The position numbers and the translations under genes were made by a program. DNA of 64,000 nt. Source: Calothrix brevissima NIES-22. Lineage in GTDB: Bacteria; Cyanobacteriota; Cyanobacteriia; Cyanobacteriales; Nostocaceae. Of the stretch, positions 1 to 8,118 are shown piece after piece (within the stretch, counting starts at the first letter, position 1; each line of letters starts with the position of its first letter). The notes under the pieces were generated by a model. It was not told the origin of the DNA and did not search any database. It worked only from the letters and a program-made list of their open reading frames with translations. The DNA lies in NCBI RefSeq assembly GCF_002367995.1, contig NZ_AP018207.1:4649083-4713082 (forward strand). The letters run 5' to 3'.

Positions 1-275
1 TTACCACTCCCATTCATCATACCGTTGAGGACAACAAATATAATTAGAAACCCAGCACCAAATGCACCACCAATAATTCCTAACCTTGACCAGGGAGATG
101 TAACAAAGTCGTGTTTAGTTTGGATTAATGCGGGGTCTTCTACTTCAGTTTCATATTCTTCAACCACCTCAAATTGTGAATTTTCAACTTCTTCGTCTTC
201 TGAACTATCGATTGGTAAAAGACTATTTACGGAAGATATATCTTTATGGGAAGCCTCATTCTCTAGCTGTAACAT
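1..275 (-). CDS. VirB10/TrbI-like protein, N-terminal part (runs off the left edge)
   Basis: Only the first ~91 codons are inside the window, read from ATG at 273-275. The visible part is a strongly acidic cytoplasmic stretch rich in Glu and Asp, then a single hydrophobic segment (about residues 70-86) after an SPWSRLG motif. A cytoplasmic N-terminus followed by one membrane anchor is the architecture of VirB10/TrbI, the protein that links the inner- and outer-membrane parts of a type IV secretion system. The diagnostic C-terminal periplasmic domain is outside the window, so the call rests on topology and on its place as the last gene of a run in virB order. It starts 24 bases after the VirB8-like gene. 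Confidence 0.6.
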   Translation of the reverse strand, partial: MLQLENEASHKDISSVNSLLPIDSSEDEEVENSQFEVVEEYETEVEDPALIQTKHDFVTSPWSRLGIIGGAFGAGFLIIFVVLNGMMNGSG

Positions 276-299
276 AGTTCTATGCTTGATTAATGATTT

Positions 300-1076
300 T
301 TATTTCTTGCCGAGGTTATAATCAACAATTTGAGTAATTTCTAAACCTGGTTCTCGTACTAAATAAATTTTCTTATCGAGTTCAGTTGGCTTATTTGGTA
401 ACTTGGGAGTATCGACAGCTTCAACAGTAATTGTTTTGTTAAAGGCGATTCCTTTGCCTTGGTTTTCGTTCCTATTAAAGCTTACGAGTGTAGCGATATA
501 ATCGACTTCCCACTGTCCATCCTTAATTTTTCTGGGTTCAGAGATATGGCGGGTGACGAGTGAAACTTGAACTTCACCGTTAAATACACCACTTGGAACG
601 ATTTCTGCTAATTTCTTGAGAAAGTTTGCCCGAAAATCTTGATTTTCAGATAGTGCAAATGCAGCTTCCCAGGCTCTAGTGGGAATTTTTTTTCTACTAT
701 TTTTTGTTGTTTGAATATCTATTCCCCTATCAGGTTTAGTGACATTTTCGCCATTCTCTGTTGCTTCGATTATTCCGTTCCAGCCGAACATTTTAATCAT
801 GCTATCTGAGATAAAGCGTTTGATAGTTTCGGCTTCGCGTTCGTTGGGAGCAGCAAATTTACCAGGTGAAATAGACCCATCTTGGAGTTGAACAATCGTC
901 ATGCCTTTGACATGATGATTTGTGCTAGCACTCATGCCAATATTTATTATTTGCAATAGGGTAGATAAGATAGTTCCTCCTGCTGTTACGGCGATCGCCA
1001 TTGCAATAGGTGTGGAGGTAGATTGGCCATAACTGAGGAGCCGAGCTGGTTGAGATTTAGACTTAGGTTTAAGCAT
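300..1076 (-). CDS. VirB8-like type IV secretion protein
   Basis: 258 residues: a short basic N-terminus, one membrane segment (about residues 24-48) and a soluble C-terminal region. This is the bitopic layout of VirB8/TrbF-type assembly factors, whose NTF2-like periplasmic domain nucleates the transenvelope channel. The region around residues 175-225 (QWEVDYIATLVSFNR, then alternating hydrophobic strands) fits the final sheet of that fold. Its position after VirB6 and before VirB10 matches canonical virB order. Sequence similarity to classical VirB8 is not obvious by eye, so the family call depends on topology plus gene order. Confidence 0.6.
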   Translation of the reverse strand: MLKPKSKSQPARLLSYGQSTSTPIAMAIAVTAGGTILSTLLQIINIGMSASTNHHVKGMTIVQLQDGSISPGKFAAPNEREAETIKRFISDSMIKMFGWNGIIEATENGENVTKPDRGIDIQTTKNSRKKIPTRAWEAAFALSENQDFRANFLKKLAEIVPSGVFNGEVQVSLVTRHISEPRKIKDGQWEVDYIATLVSFNRNENQGKGIAFNKTITVEAVDTPKLPNKPTELDKKIYLVREPGLEITQIVDYNLGKK

Positions 1077-1089
1077 ATTTATTTGTTAA

Positions 1090-2241
1090 TTACTTTTTAA
1101 CTTTGATTTTGGAACTAACAAATTTGGTGGCATTGACAGCAACCGTAGCAGTTGTACTTGCTCCACCTGTAGCGATTCCTGCTGCAATTTCAGAGCCAAA
1201 TGCTACTGTTTTACCTAATCCTGTCCAAACAGCTATTCCACCACCTGCGGCTAATGCAGATGCCAGGATAGGAGAAACTAACCCAACAAAAAGCAGAAAT
1301 ATCATCGGTTGATTTTGTTCGGAATTAGCGATAAGTTGTCCGCACAAACCAATAATCATGTTGAAGCAGAGTTTCGCCATTCCAACGGTGAAATAACCAG
1401 TTAGCCAAGCGAAAATAGGTTTTGCGCCAAAGGGGAGTAGCGAACCGCCTATTGCCAACGGGCCAAGTAGGGCAGTTAAAAGCATCGTGAATTCTATACC
1501 CCACTGGTAAGCGTTATTGAGGGCGAGGAGGATAACTGCGACAAATCCGGTGATCATTGAACCGATTGTACTGGTGATAGTATTACCAATCTTTTCGGCG
1601 ATTTGACCAGGGGAGAGATTTTCGAGCGCGTCTTTGGCATCAGATAAAGCCTGAAGTGGGTTAAATTCCCAACTACCGCTATCGGGGGCTTCTCCTTTAA
1701 ATAGATCGGGCGCAGAGGTTTTGAGTTCTGCTTCTGCTTGTTGCAAACAGGTGATTGAATCTTGCGTGTTACCAGGGATGGAACGGCATCTTTCCATTGC
1801 CGCCCCTACTTGCTGCTGGAGGGCAATATTGCCGACTGCGCGGTTGAATGCTACTTCTAGGTTGGCTCCGGCAGCAGTAAATTCCAGGATGTCATTATTA
1901 ACAGTATTAATGTATCCCCGGATGGCGAGTGTTCCACTTCTGAGTAAAGTGCCATTGTTAGCTAATAGTCCGATAACTAGAATGGGCCATATCCAACTGG
2001 AGAGGGCTTTCATATCTTCTTGATTTATCCAGTTTTTGCCTAACTCAACCATAAAAAGGGTAAGTGTAGCGATCGCAAAAAACTGACCAACTTTGCACAT
2101 CGAGCCGTACAAATTGCCGTTGAGGGTTTCTTGCCAAAGTTCATTGAACCCTTCTGCTACTAGTTGCGCTCCAGCTGACGCATTTTCTAAAATGTCTTGC
2201 CCGAAGAATGGGTCAGTTGCAATTACAAGATGTTCTAACAT
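1090..2241 (-). CDS. VirB6/TrbL-like polytopic membrane protein
   Basis: 383 residues with hydrophobic segments near residues 50-66, 82-96, 225-247, 255-278, 283-305 and 312-350, separated by a long soluble loop (about residues 110-220) containing two cysteines. VirB6/TrbL proteins are inner-membrane channel components of type IV secretion systems, and a large periplasmic loop plus a Gly/Ala-rich C-terminal membrane block is typical. The C-terminus is basic (KIKVKK). It lies between the VirB5-like and VirB8-like genes, on the same strand and 13 bases from the latter. A strong hairpin precedes it and could set its expression relative to the upstream pilus genes. Confidence 0.7.
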   Translation of the reverse strand: MLEHLVIATDPFFGQDILENASAGAQLVAEGFNELWQETLNGNLYGSMCKVGQFFAIATLTLFMVELGKNWINQEDMKALSSWIWPILVIGLLANNGTLLRSGTLAIRGYINTVNNDILEFTAAGANLEVAFNRAVGNIALQQQVGAAMERCRSIPGNTQDSITCLQQAEAELKTSAPDLFKGEAPDSGSWEFNPLQALSDAKDALENLSPGQIAEKIGNTITSTIGSMITGFVAVILLALNNAYQWGIEFTMLLTALLGPLAIGGSLLPFGAKPIFAWLTGYFTVGMAKLCFNMIIGLCGQLIANSEQNQPMIFLLFVGLVSPILASALAAGGGIAVWTGLGKTVAFGSEIAAGIATGGASTTATVAVNATKFVSSKIKVKK

Positions 2242-2266
2242 GGTCTGTATTATGTACCTGATAGAG

Positions 2267-2299
2267 AGTTGGTCATCTCAATTGCAGAGATGACCAACT
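2267..2299 (-). terminator. Intra-operon hairpin between virB5-like and virB6-like genes
   Basis: Perfect 13-bp inverted repeat: arms 2267-2279 and 2287-2299 with a 7-nt loop. It lies in the 70-bp gap between the two genes. No T-run follows on the minus strand, so it is more likely an attenuator or an mRNA-stabilising or processing element than a strong intrinsic terminator. Confidence 0.55.
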
Positions 2300-2311
2300 A
2301 ATTAGGGTGAA

Positions 2312-3043
2312 TTATTGCCCCGCAGTAGTTTTGAGACTGCTAAACCCACTGATTTCGATATACTGGGCGCTGATACCGTCCATCATCAGGTTTTGACGAC
2401 GGCGATCGCTTGCCCCTTGTTCGGCAAGTTGAGATAGCATTAGGTTAGTTTGCTGGGCATCGTGCCGTGTTTGCAGTCCGTCAATGCGGGATTGACCCAA
2501 CATTGAGACAATTTGCGAGTTTTGGGCAGCAATGACCTTGAGGATGTTTTGTGAAGCATCCATTGGTTGTGCAGATTCTGCGAGTTCTTTGGCCTCGGCT
2601 ACAGTTTGTTCAGTTGCTTCTATCTCATTTTTGGTACGTTCTTGTCCGACTTCCCCTAAGACGCTGGCGATCGTGGCGCGGGTGGTTTCTCTCTCTAGTT
2701 CGTTAGCTGCACTGACCGCAGCTTCAACTGTGTTGCTTTCATTCCAGTTACCCTTGCTCTTGAGTTGCTCTTTGAGTTTTTCGGCTGAGTTTACTGGGTC
2801 TGGCATATCCATACTGCCAGTCTGAATAGCAGTTTTAGCTTCGCCTTTCATCCCACCCCATTTATTAGTTACTGAGGTAAGTTCCTTTTTGGTTTCCTCA
2901 AAATAGTTGTTGAATTTACCTAAAACTTTGAAGAAGTCGTCAATTGAAAAGGCGTAACTGGGTGCTGTACCGAGTAAAGTAACCAGACCAATTATTGACC
3001 CGATTATTACTCCTTTCTTAGTAAACTTGAATTTTGGTTTCAT
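2312..3043 (-). CDS. VirB5/TrbJ-like secreted protein
   Basis: 243 residues from ATG at 3041-3043, chosen because it directly precedes a signal peptide: basic MKPKFKFTKK, a hydrophobic core, then a PSYA-F cleavage-like site near residue 31. The mature protein is almost entirely helical and polar, with long heptad-like stretches, few aromatics and many Gln and Glu. This matches VirB5/TrbJ minor pilus-tip proteins. C-terminal repeats of the type QTNLMLSQLAEQ resemble the helical tail of TrbJ. It lies between VirB4 and VirB6, where virB5 is found in canonical operons. A promoter could lie in the 112-bp gap to the VirB4 gene. Confidence 0.65.
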   Translation of the reverse strand: MKPKFKFTKKGVIIGSIIGLVTLLGTAPSYAFSIDDFFKVLGKFNNYFEETKKELTSVTNKWGGMKGEAKTAIQTGSMDMPDPVNSAEKLKEQLKSKGNWNESNTVEAAVSAANELERETTRATIASVLGEVGQERTKNEIEATEQTVAEAKELAESAQPMDASQNILKVIAAQNSQIVSMLGQSRIDGLQTRHDAQQTNLMLSQLAEQGASDRRRQNLMMDGISAQYIEISGFSSLKTTAGQ

Positions 3044-3155
3044 ACTTTTGGTGGATAAAATAATCAATGTGGCAATTAAAGTTAAGCCACTTGTTTATGA
3101 GTTATTGATTTTTATTGTTATAAATACAGATTATTCTTAGCTTTTCTTCTATAAT

Positions 3156-5984
3156 TTATGCTGACTTTAATTGCTGATTATTATTGTTATCCAGTAATTG
3201 TTGTGCTTCTTGACTTAACTCATCTCCCCGAAGCATTTGTATGTAGCTTTCTGAAAATTTCACCATACCCAGCATTGGATTATCGGCATATTTATTGAGA
3301 AATAGAGTGCGTAATTCTTGCTCATTCGGGTTATTTGCTACTGCTGCAAGTAAGCAATAAGCAGGATAATACCTACAGAAAGTAAGTTTGCCATTGTCAT
3401 CAAGTAACCACTGTGAATAAATACTTTCGCGTTTTGGGAAGAATGCTTCGGTACTATTGCGTGAGATAATTTCATAAGGGTATTTAAACCTGTTCACAAA
3501 TGGGTCAACTGCCGATGTTTGAATCCGACCGATCAGGCGGGTTGTGATGTTAGCAAATATCTTAGAAGCAGACTTACTTTGGAAAATACTTTCTGGTTCT
3601 TGGGCAGATAAAATTACACGTATACCTGCTTTTGCACCGTTAGCGCAGAGTCTACCAATTAGCTCTGCTATGCTCTCAAAATTGAATAAAATTGGTGCTT
3701 CATCTAAGAAAAATATTGATACTTTAGATGATAAAGCTCTACGTAAAGCTGCGGAATAGGCACTCAGAGCGAGGACTGCGGCATCGGCTTCACTCCCAAG
3801 CGATCGCAGTGCGAATACAAGCAATCGAGCATCAGTTTTAAAGCTAGATGGATTGGCGATTGATTGCCCAACTCGTGAATTTAGCCAAAACTTTAATCGC
3901 AATCTGATTTGGTCAAGAGCATCGAGAATTTCTTTACTATTATTGGTGATGGAATCGAGCTTGATAAATCCAGGCGAACAATAATTATAGAAATCTTTAA
4001 GTGTGGGAATATCTGCCCATTCAGGTGTTCCCAATCCATTTTCTAATGCTAGCTTATACCGAAGTTTGATATCTTCATCGTTGTAAAAAGTTTCAATTGT
4101 GATTGTAATGATACTTTCAATATTTGATACTGTTGTCGGGCTTACTCCTACAGGATTTGTCCCTAGTACCATTATCATTAATGTGGATTTCAAGAATTCC
4201 TTGAAATCAGTCATCCTTTCTTTAATAACTTCAGGCTCATACCCCCTTAAATCTGGTAATTCAAATAGATTATTCGATTCTTTACTAATATCGAAATAAG
4301 CTCCTTCTTCTCCCATAAATTTGGTATAGTCGGTAAACGTGCTAGTACCATCGGGTTTAGGATAATCAAGCGCAATTACGGGAATGTTTTGAGCCAAGGC
4401 AGGTGTTAATAAACCTGCTACTAAGACAGATTTACCCGCACGTGTAGTACCAAAAATGGCGAGATTTTTGTGCTGCTTGTACAAGTCAAGATGTACTGGA
4501 GTTCCTCCCTCTTCAGCAATTAGCTCAAACCCGGATTTATCTCCTGTAGCCGTTCTAACTATCGGCATGAGTCCGGGAACTTCTGATGAGAAATAAGGGA
4601 GGCGACGGTTAAAGGGTCTTGTGAGTAGATTTTCCCAAACAACAGGTACACATTGTAACCATGTTTTCCAGGCATACTCGATTTCTCTATCAACTACGGC
4701 AGGTCGCAAGAAACAGCTAGAAAGGTATTGACAAGCTTCATCAAGTTTTTGACGACTGTGACGATGGACACAAAAAACAACAGCAGTATGAATCGGGAGA
4801 CTGCCTCTGAGGATAGTTTCTTGTGCCTTAACTGCCTCCTCAATGTTCATATTGGCTTTTACGTCAATTGACCCCTTCTCTGAAGACATGGCACTGGAGG
4901 TAATTGACTGTTTGGTAATCCGTTGCAGAGCAGTTTTGGCAAGTCCCTGGTTGGCTTTAGATAGCTGGCAGATAATCTCGGTATCGGAGATTTTTTCTTT
5001 GGATATTACCTCCCAGAGGTATCGAAGCTGTGCGTATTCGTCTACCCAGCCCTGGGGCTTTTCGCTAAATTGCAGAACGCCGATATACTTGTCTTGCAGT
5101 CTTACCCAGCTGCGATCGAGAAACGGGACAGATTTTTCGTTCTCCAGCATCAGGTGGCGAATGTGGAAATCGCTAGTTTGAACTTCTCGAAGTCCCTCTT
5201 CATCTAATATGAGGGGATTGGGAACTTTGGGTGCATCGCTACGGTTAAACTGACTCCAAAGAATTGACCATACTTCCTCACTTGTGACTGCTCGTACTGA
5301 AAGCCCCATCGAGTTTGTCAAAAGTTGTTCCCAGCGTTGAAACCCAGAGGTAAAACTATCCCGTAAAATTGTTTCGATTCGTTCTTGCCGAACACCGTGA
5401 ATTTGTCCAGTAAATTGGAACCAGGCATTTTGCAATTGTTTGATAGTTTTTTCAATTGCATCATTTGAGCGACTATCTTCAGAAGCCAGGACACTATAGG
5501 TACACCAGAAACGTAAAAACTTATTTTTACGAGTTCCCGCTTTAGTGAGTTCTCTTGCTCGCAGACGTTCAGATCGCACTAATAAAGTTAATTGCTCTAG
5601 GTCGCATTTATCCTCTATCTTTTTTAGTTCTTGCTGTCGGAGAAAATCATCAGTGAATGAACCAAGATGAATTGTTAAGGTTTCGCGTTCGGGAAGTTCT
5701 TTGAGTCCACCCTCAATATTTTCAAAAATCGGCAGAATCTGTTCTTCTGGTAAAGACGGGTGAACTCCTTGTACGTCGAAGCAGAACTTAATTTGAATAT
5801 CTTCTTTTTTCTGGAGGATGAGTGCGCCGATATCTCTACGACCAGCAAGTGAGATACTTGCAATCCCGGCTAAATGAGTAATATCCTCAAACGGTGTCAG
5901 ATTTTTGACAACACCTAATTGTTCGGTATCGAGGGATTTTTTACCAATTTTGTCCTTTGTTTTCGTTGAGACGGTCGAACTCAT
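3156..5984 (-). CDS. VirB4/TraC-like conjugative ATPase
   Basis: 942 residues. A Walker A motif, GTTRAGKS, is at residues 512-519, and a Walker B-like FFLDEAPILF segment follows around residue 755. The C-terminal half is of FtsK/HerA type, as in VirB4/TraC, the ATPases that power pilus assembly and substrate transfer at the inner face of the membrane. The N-terminal half (about residues 30-450) would be the CagE/TrbE-type domain and carries no catalytic motif I can point to. The C-terminus ends in an Asn/Gln-rich tail. It is the largest gene of the operon and sits after the VirB3-like gene with a 42-bp gap. Confidence 0.88.
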   Translation of the reverse strand: MSSTVSTKTKDKIGKKSLDTEQLGVVKNLTPFEDITHLAGIASISLAGRRDIGALILQKKEDIQIKFCFDVQGVHPSLPEEQILPIFENIEGGLKELPERETLTIHLGSFTDDFLRQQELKKIEDKCDLEQLTLLVRSERLRARELTKAGTRKNKFLRFWCTYSVLASEDSRSNDAIEKTIKQLQNAWFQFTGQIHGVRQERIETILRDSFTSGFQRWEQLLTNSMGLSVRAVTSEEVWSILWSQFNRSDAPKVPNPLILDEEGLREVQTSDFHIRHLMLENEKSVPFLDRSWVRLQDKYIGVLQFSEKPQGWVDEYAQLRYLWEVISKEKISDTEIICQLSKANQGLAKTALQRITKQSITSSAMSSEKGSIDVKANMNIEEAVKAQETILRGSLPIHTAVVFCVHRHSRQKLDEACQYLSSCFLRPAVVDREIEYAWKTWLQCVPVVWENLLTRPFNRRLPYFSSEVPGLMPIVRTATGDKSGFELIAEEGGTPVHLDLYKQHKNLAIFGTTRAGKSVLVAGLLTPALAQNIPVIALDYPKPDGTSTFTDYTKFMGEEGAYFDISKESNNLFELPDLRGYEPEVIKERMTDFKEFLKSTLMIMVLGTNPVGVSPTTVSNIESIITITIETFYNDEDIKLRYKLALENGLGTPEWADIPTLKDFYNYCSPGFIKLDSITNNSKEILDALDQIRLRLKFWLNSRVGQSIANPSSFKTDARLLVFALRSLGSEADAAVLALSAYSAALRRALSSKVSIFFLDEAPILFNFESIAELIGRLCANGAKAGIRVILSAQEPESIFQSKSASKIFANITTRLIGRIQTSAVDPFVNRFKYPYEIISRNSTEAFFPKRESIYSQWLLDDNGKLTFCRYYPAYCLLAAVANNPNEQELRTLFLNKYADNPMLGMVKFSESYIQMLRGDELSQEAQQLLDNNNNQQLKSA

Positions 5985-6026
5985 AGCCTGTAGTTTCGTT
6001 CAGTGATATTTTTTACTTGAGCAGCT

Positions 6027-6362
6027 TTATCTGAGTTTTTTCAGCTGGTGCTTTTTCTTGGGTTGAGGTTGTAAAGGATTAACGAGAGAAACAAAAGGTT
6101 TATAGCCACGGGTGATGCGGGGCGTGCCGACAAACTTACCAAAAAAAGCTTTGTTGGAACTTACCGTCCACCAAGTTGCCCATCCCCAAGCAGTTACAAT
6201 TCCGGTTGCCAGCCAGGAAGCTTGCATAAAACCCTTGACTACCATGTAGGAGATGAGAGCGATCGCACTCCAGGGAACAATTTGGTCGGCGGGGAATGGC
6301 CCAAGGCGTGGCTGTTCTCCTAATACGCGGTTGACAGTACGAAATTCCCGTTCTCTGGCCAT
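6027..6362 (-). CDS. VirB3-like small membrane protein
   Basis: 111 residues from ATG at 6360-6362; an in-frame TTG at 6377 would add five residues. A charged N-terminus (MAREREFRTVNRVLG) is followed by two adjacent hydrophobic segments (about residues 32-68) and a basic C-terminal tail rich in Lys, Gln and Pro. VirB3 proteins are short inner-membrane proteins with two such segments that associate with VirB4, and the gene directly upstream of VirB4 and downstream of the pilin is where virB3 normally lies. The call is from size, topology and position. Confidence 0.6.
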   Translation of the reverse strand: MAREREFRTVNRVLGEQPRLGPFPADQIVPWSAIALISYMVVKGFMQASWLATGIVTAWGWATWWTVSSNKAFFGKFVGTPRITRGYKPFVSLVNPLQPQPKKKHQLKKLR

Positions 6363-6400
6363 TATTACGAAAGACAAAAGTCAGTTTTTGAAATTTTGAT

Positions 6401-6428
6401 GAGTGGCACTTGTGGAATTGTGCCACTC
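6401..6428 (-). terminator. Hairpin after the pilin-like gene
   Basis: Perfect 9-bp inverted repeat (arms 6401-6409 and 6420-6428, loop 10 nt) between the VirB2-like and VirB3-like genes. Placed after a pilin gene, it could stabilise the pilin mRNA or attenuate read-through so that pilin is made in excess. No clear T-run follows. Confidence 0.5.
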
Positions 6429-6455
6429 GTGGTGGCTTTTTTGACGAGTGACGTA

Positions 6456-7055
6456 TCAGCCTGTTACCAGTCCTGCGAGCAAGTCTCCGACTACAACTGT
6501 GAGGGCAACGATAATTGGTGTACGGGCGATTGTTTGCCAATCTTCGTCGTTTCTGGCTGCTTGAACAACCCTAATAAGACCAATACCCAGGTAAATTAGG
6601 AACAAACCGCGCAGTACAGCGAATACGTACCTAATAATATCTTCATTGACACCAGTGAAATACTCTGTGAAGAAGTCCTCTGCGTTTTGCATGAACTGGG
6701 CATTTGCGGGTGCAGTGGCGATATCCAACATAAATACTACACCTACCAAGCAGAACAGAACAGTATAAATATTGATGCCATACTTGCGCTGCCATTTCTC
6801 AAAGTTGGAAAGTAGCAAGTTTGCTTCCTTGGGTAGTAACGCTACGATGCCAGTTCCAAACGCGAGTGATGCCATCACCATGTGGTGGAGTGAGATATCT
6901 GCAATCATCAAGCCAGTACCAACTGCCATTAGTCCGGCGATGCTAGCGTTCTCTTTCCAGTTGCGCTTTTTGCGACGGGTGGAAGCGGGGTATCCGTATT
7001 CTTCGTTGGAAGGAATGCGATCGCTGCCAAAATCAGATTCGTAGTCTATTTTCAT
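6456..7055 (-). CDS. VirB2/TrbC-like pilin with an extended N-terminus
   Basis: 199 residues. Hydrophobic segments lie near residues 37-53, 58-74, 95-116, 143-165 and 178-197. An APANAQF stretch at residues 115-121 looks like a signal-peptidase site. Downstream of it come a short amphipathic region and two membrane helices, the topology of a mature VirB2/TrbC conjugative pilin. The ~115-residue extension before the putative cleavage site is longer than in classical VirB2 (about 120 residues in all). It is the first gene of the minus-strand type IV secretion operon. If it is not a pilin, it is an unknown membrane protein in the same operon. Confidence 0.6.
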   Translation of the reverse strand: MKIDYESDFGSDRIPSNEEYGYPASTRRKKRNWKENASIAGLMAVGTGLMIADISLHHMVMASLAFGTGIVALLPKEANLLLSNFEKWQRKYGINIYTVLFCLVGVVFMLDIATAPANAQFMQNAEDFFTEYFTGVNEDIIRYVFAVLRGLFLIYLGIGLIRVVQAARNDEDWQTIARTPIIVALTVVVGDLLAGLVTG

Positions 7056-7427
7056 AAAAAGATTATTTCAGAAATTAGTGAATGAAACTTTGTAGAGGTA
7101 ACTAAGGTCGAATTACTGCTTTTTACCAAAGTTTTGATTGGAGTAAATATCTGCTCCAACTTCTCACTTGTGGAATTATTTTATGGGATTAATAACCGTG
7201 AAATCATCTAAAAATTTTCTATTTTTAGACACTATATTTTTCAGTAAATCATTCAGTGAAAACTCGGATAAATTTGCTTGACAACTTCCAACAATTAAAT
7301 CAGTGGTTTATTTCATAATGTTTGACCCCCGATATAGCCTATATCGGGGGTCAAACATTGATATATAAGGTAGTGTAATTACGGTTGTTTACCGCTAGGT
7401 TGTTGTGACAAATAAACTCTCCGTCAA
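7056..7427. other. Intergenic region upstream of the type IV secretion operon
   Basis: About 370 bases without a convincing gene. AT-rich DNA next to the VirB2-like start (7056-7300) probably carries the operon promoter, but I cannot pick a specific promoter with confidence. The one clear structure is the inverted repeat at 7317-7359, listed separately. Confidence 0.6.
7317..7359. terminator. 20-bp perfect inverted repeat (hairpin)
   Basis: Arms 7317-7336 and 7340-7359 are exact reverse complements with a 3-nt loop, and each contains a run of five C or G. It lies about 70 bp beyond the stop of the minus-strand DUF192 gene and would separate that transcript from the virB operon. A terminator is the simplest reading. 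A short palindromic mobile repeat is the alternative, because the symmetry is longer than an intrinsic terminator needs and no clear T-run is present. Confidence 0.65.
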
Positions 7428-7994
7428 CTAATTCTGCGTTTTATTTGTGTTGAAATCGAGTTGAAGTTTCTTGCCTACTTTGAGATTGAGGGTTTTAGTA
7501 CTGTTAGCAGGTAGTTCGATAACCTGATTAACAGGATAGATTGAATCGTACTTAGGACAGATTTTGGTATTGCAAGGGGGAGCTGCTTCTACGATTGATT
7601 TGATAACTCCATCTTGGAAGAATATCATATCTAAAGGAATATACGTATCTTTCATCCAAAGTTTAATTTTTTCAGGTTTGTTGAGGACAAATAACATTCC
7701 GTGATTTTCAGGAATCGAATTACGAAATTTGAGTCCGTGGGCATATTCTTTTCTATCGTCAGCTAATTCGAGTTGAACTGTTTGATTGTTACTGGTAAAG
7801 GTCGCGCCAATAGGTAAATACTGGGGCTGGCGAGTCCAAAAGTATAGCGGTAGGGGTGAGAGGGCAGCAGTAAAACCAGCAATTGGCCCAACAAATTTGA
7901 TAAATTTGATGAATTTGTAAAATAGGCTTTTTTCTGGATTTTGTGATTGTTTAGTTTGAATGTTGGTTTGAGCAGTTTGTCTTGTGACTTCCAT
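7428..7994 (-). CDS. DUF192 (UPF0127) family protein, membrane-anchored
   Basis: 188 residues from ATG at 7992-7994; an in-frame TTG at 8036 would give 202. After a polar N-terminus there is a hydrophobic segment (FVGPIAGFTAALSPLPLYF). The DUF192 domain follows, with its hallmark GMLFVLNKPEKIKLWMKDT, then PLDMIF and two cysteines in the APPCNTKICP loop. DUF192 proteins are small beta-barrels, usually exported or lipid-anchored, with no established biochemical role. It lies between a Ycf46-like ATPase and the type IV secretion operon on the same strand, but a strong hairpin separates it from the latter. Confidence 0.85.
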   Translation of the reverse strand: MEVTRQTAQTNIQTKQSQNPEKSLFYKFIKFIKFVGPIAGFTAALSPLPLYFWTRQPQYLPIGATFTSNNQTVQLELADDRKEYAHGLKFRNSIPENHGMLFVLNKPEKIKLWMKDTYIPLDMIFFQDGVIKSIVEAAPPCNTKICPKYDSIYPVNQVIELPANSTKTLNLKVGKKLQLDFNTNKTQN

Positions 7995-8118
7995 AGTTTT
8001 AGCTAAATAAGGTAGTAAAGTGTTTAGAAATGGCAAGCATTATGAACAGTTGAAATGTTTTGGTTACATTTGCTTTCGTCCAAACATGATGAAACTTTGA
8101 ATTGATTTATGATGTGTG

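Noticed and set aside
25-321. Plus-strand frame opposite the VirB10-like gene
   Set aside because: Antisense shadow; low-complexity Ser-rich product from the acidic coding strand.
7056-7316. A specific promoter for the virB operon
   Set aside because: AT-rich sequence offers many -10/-35 look-alikes; none stands out.
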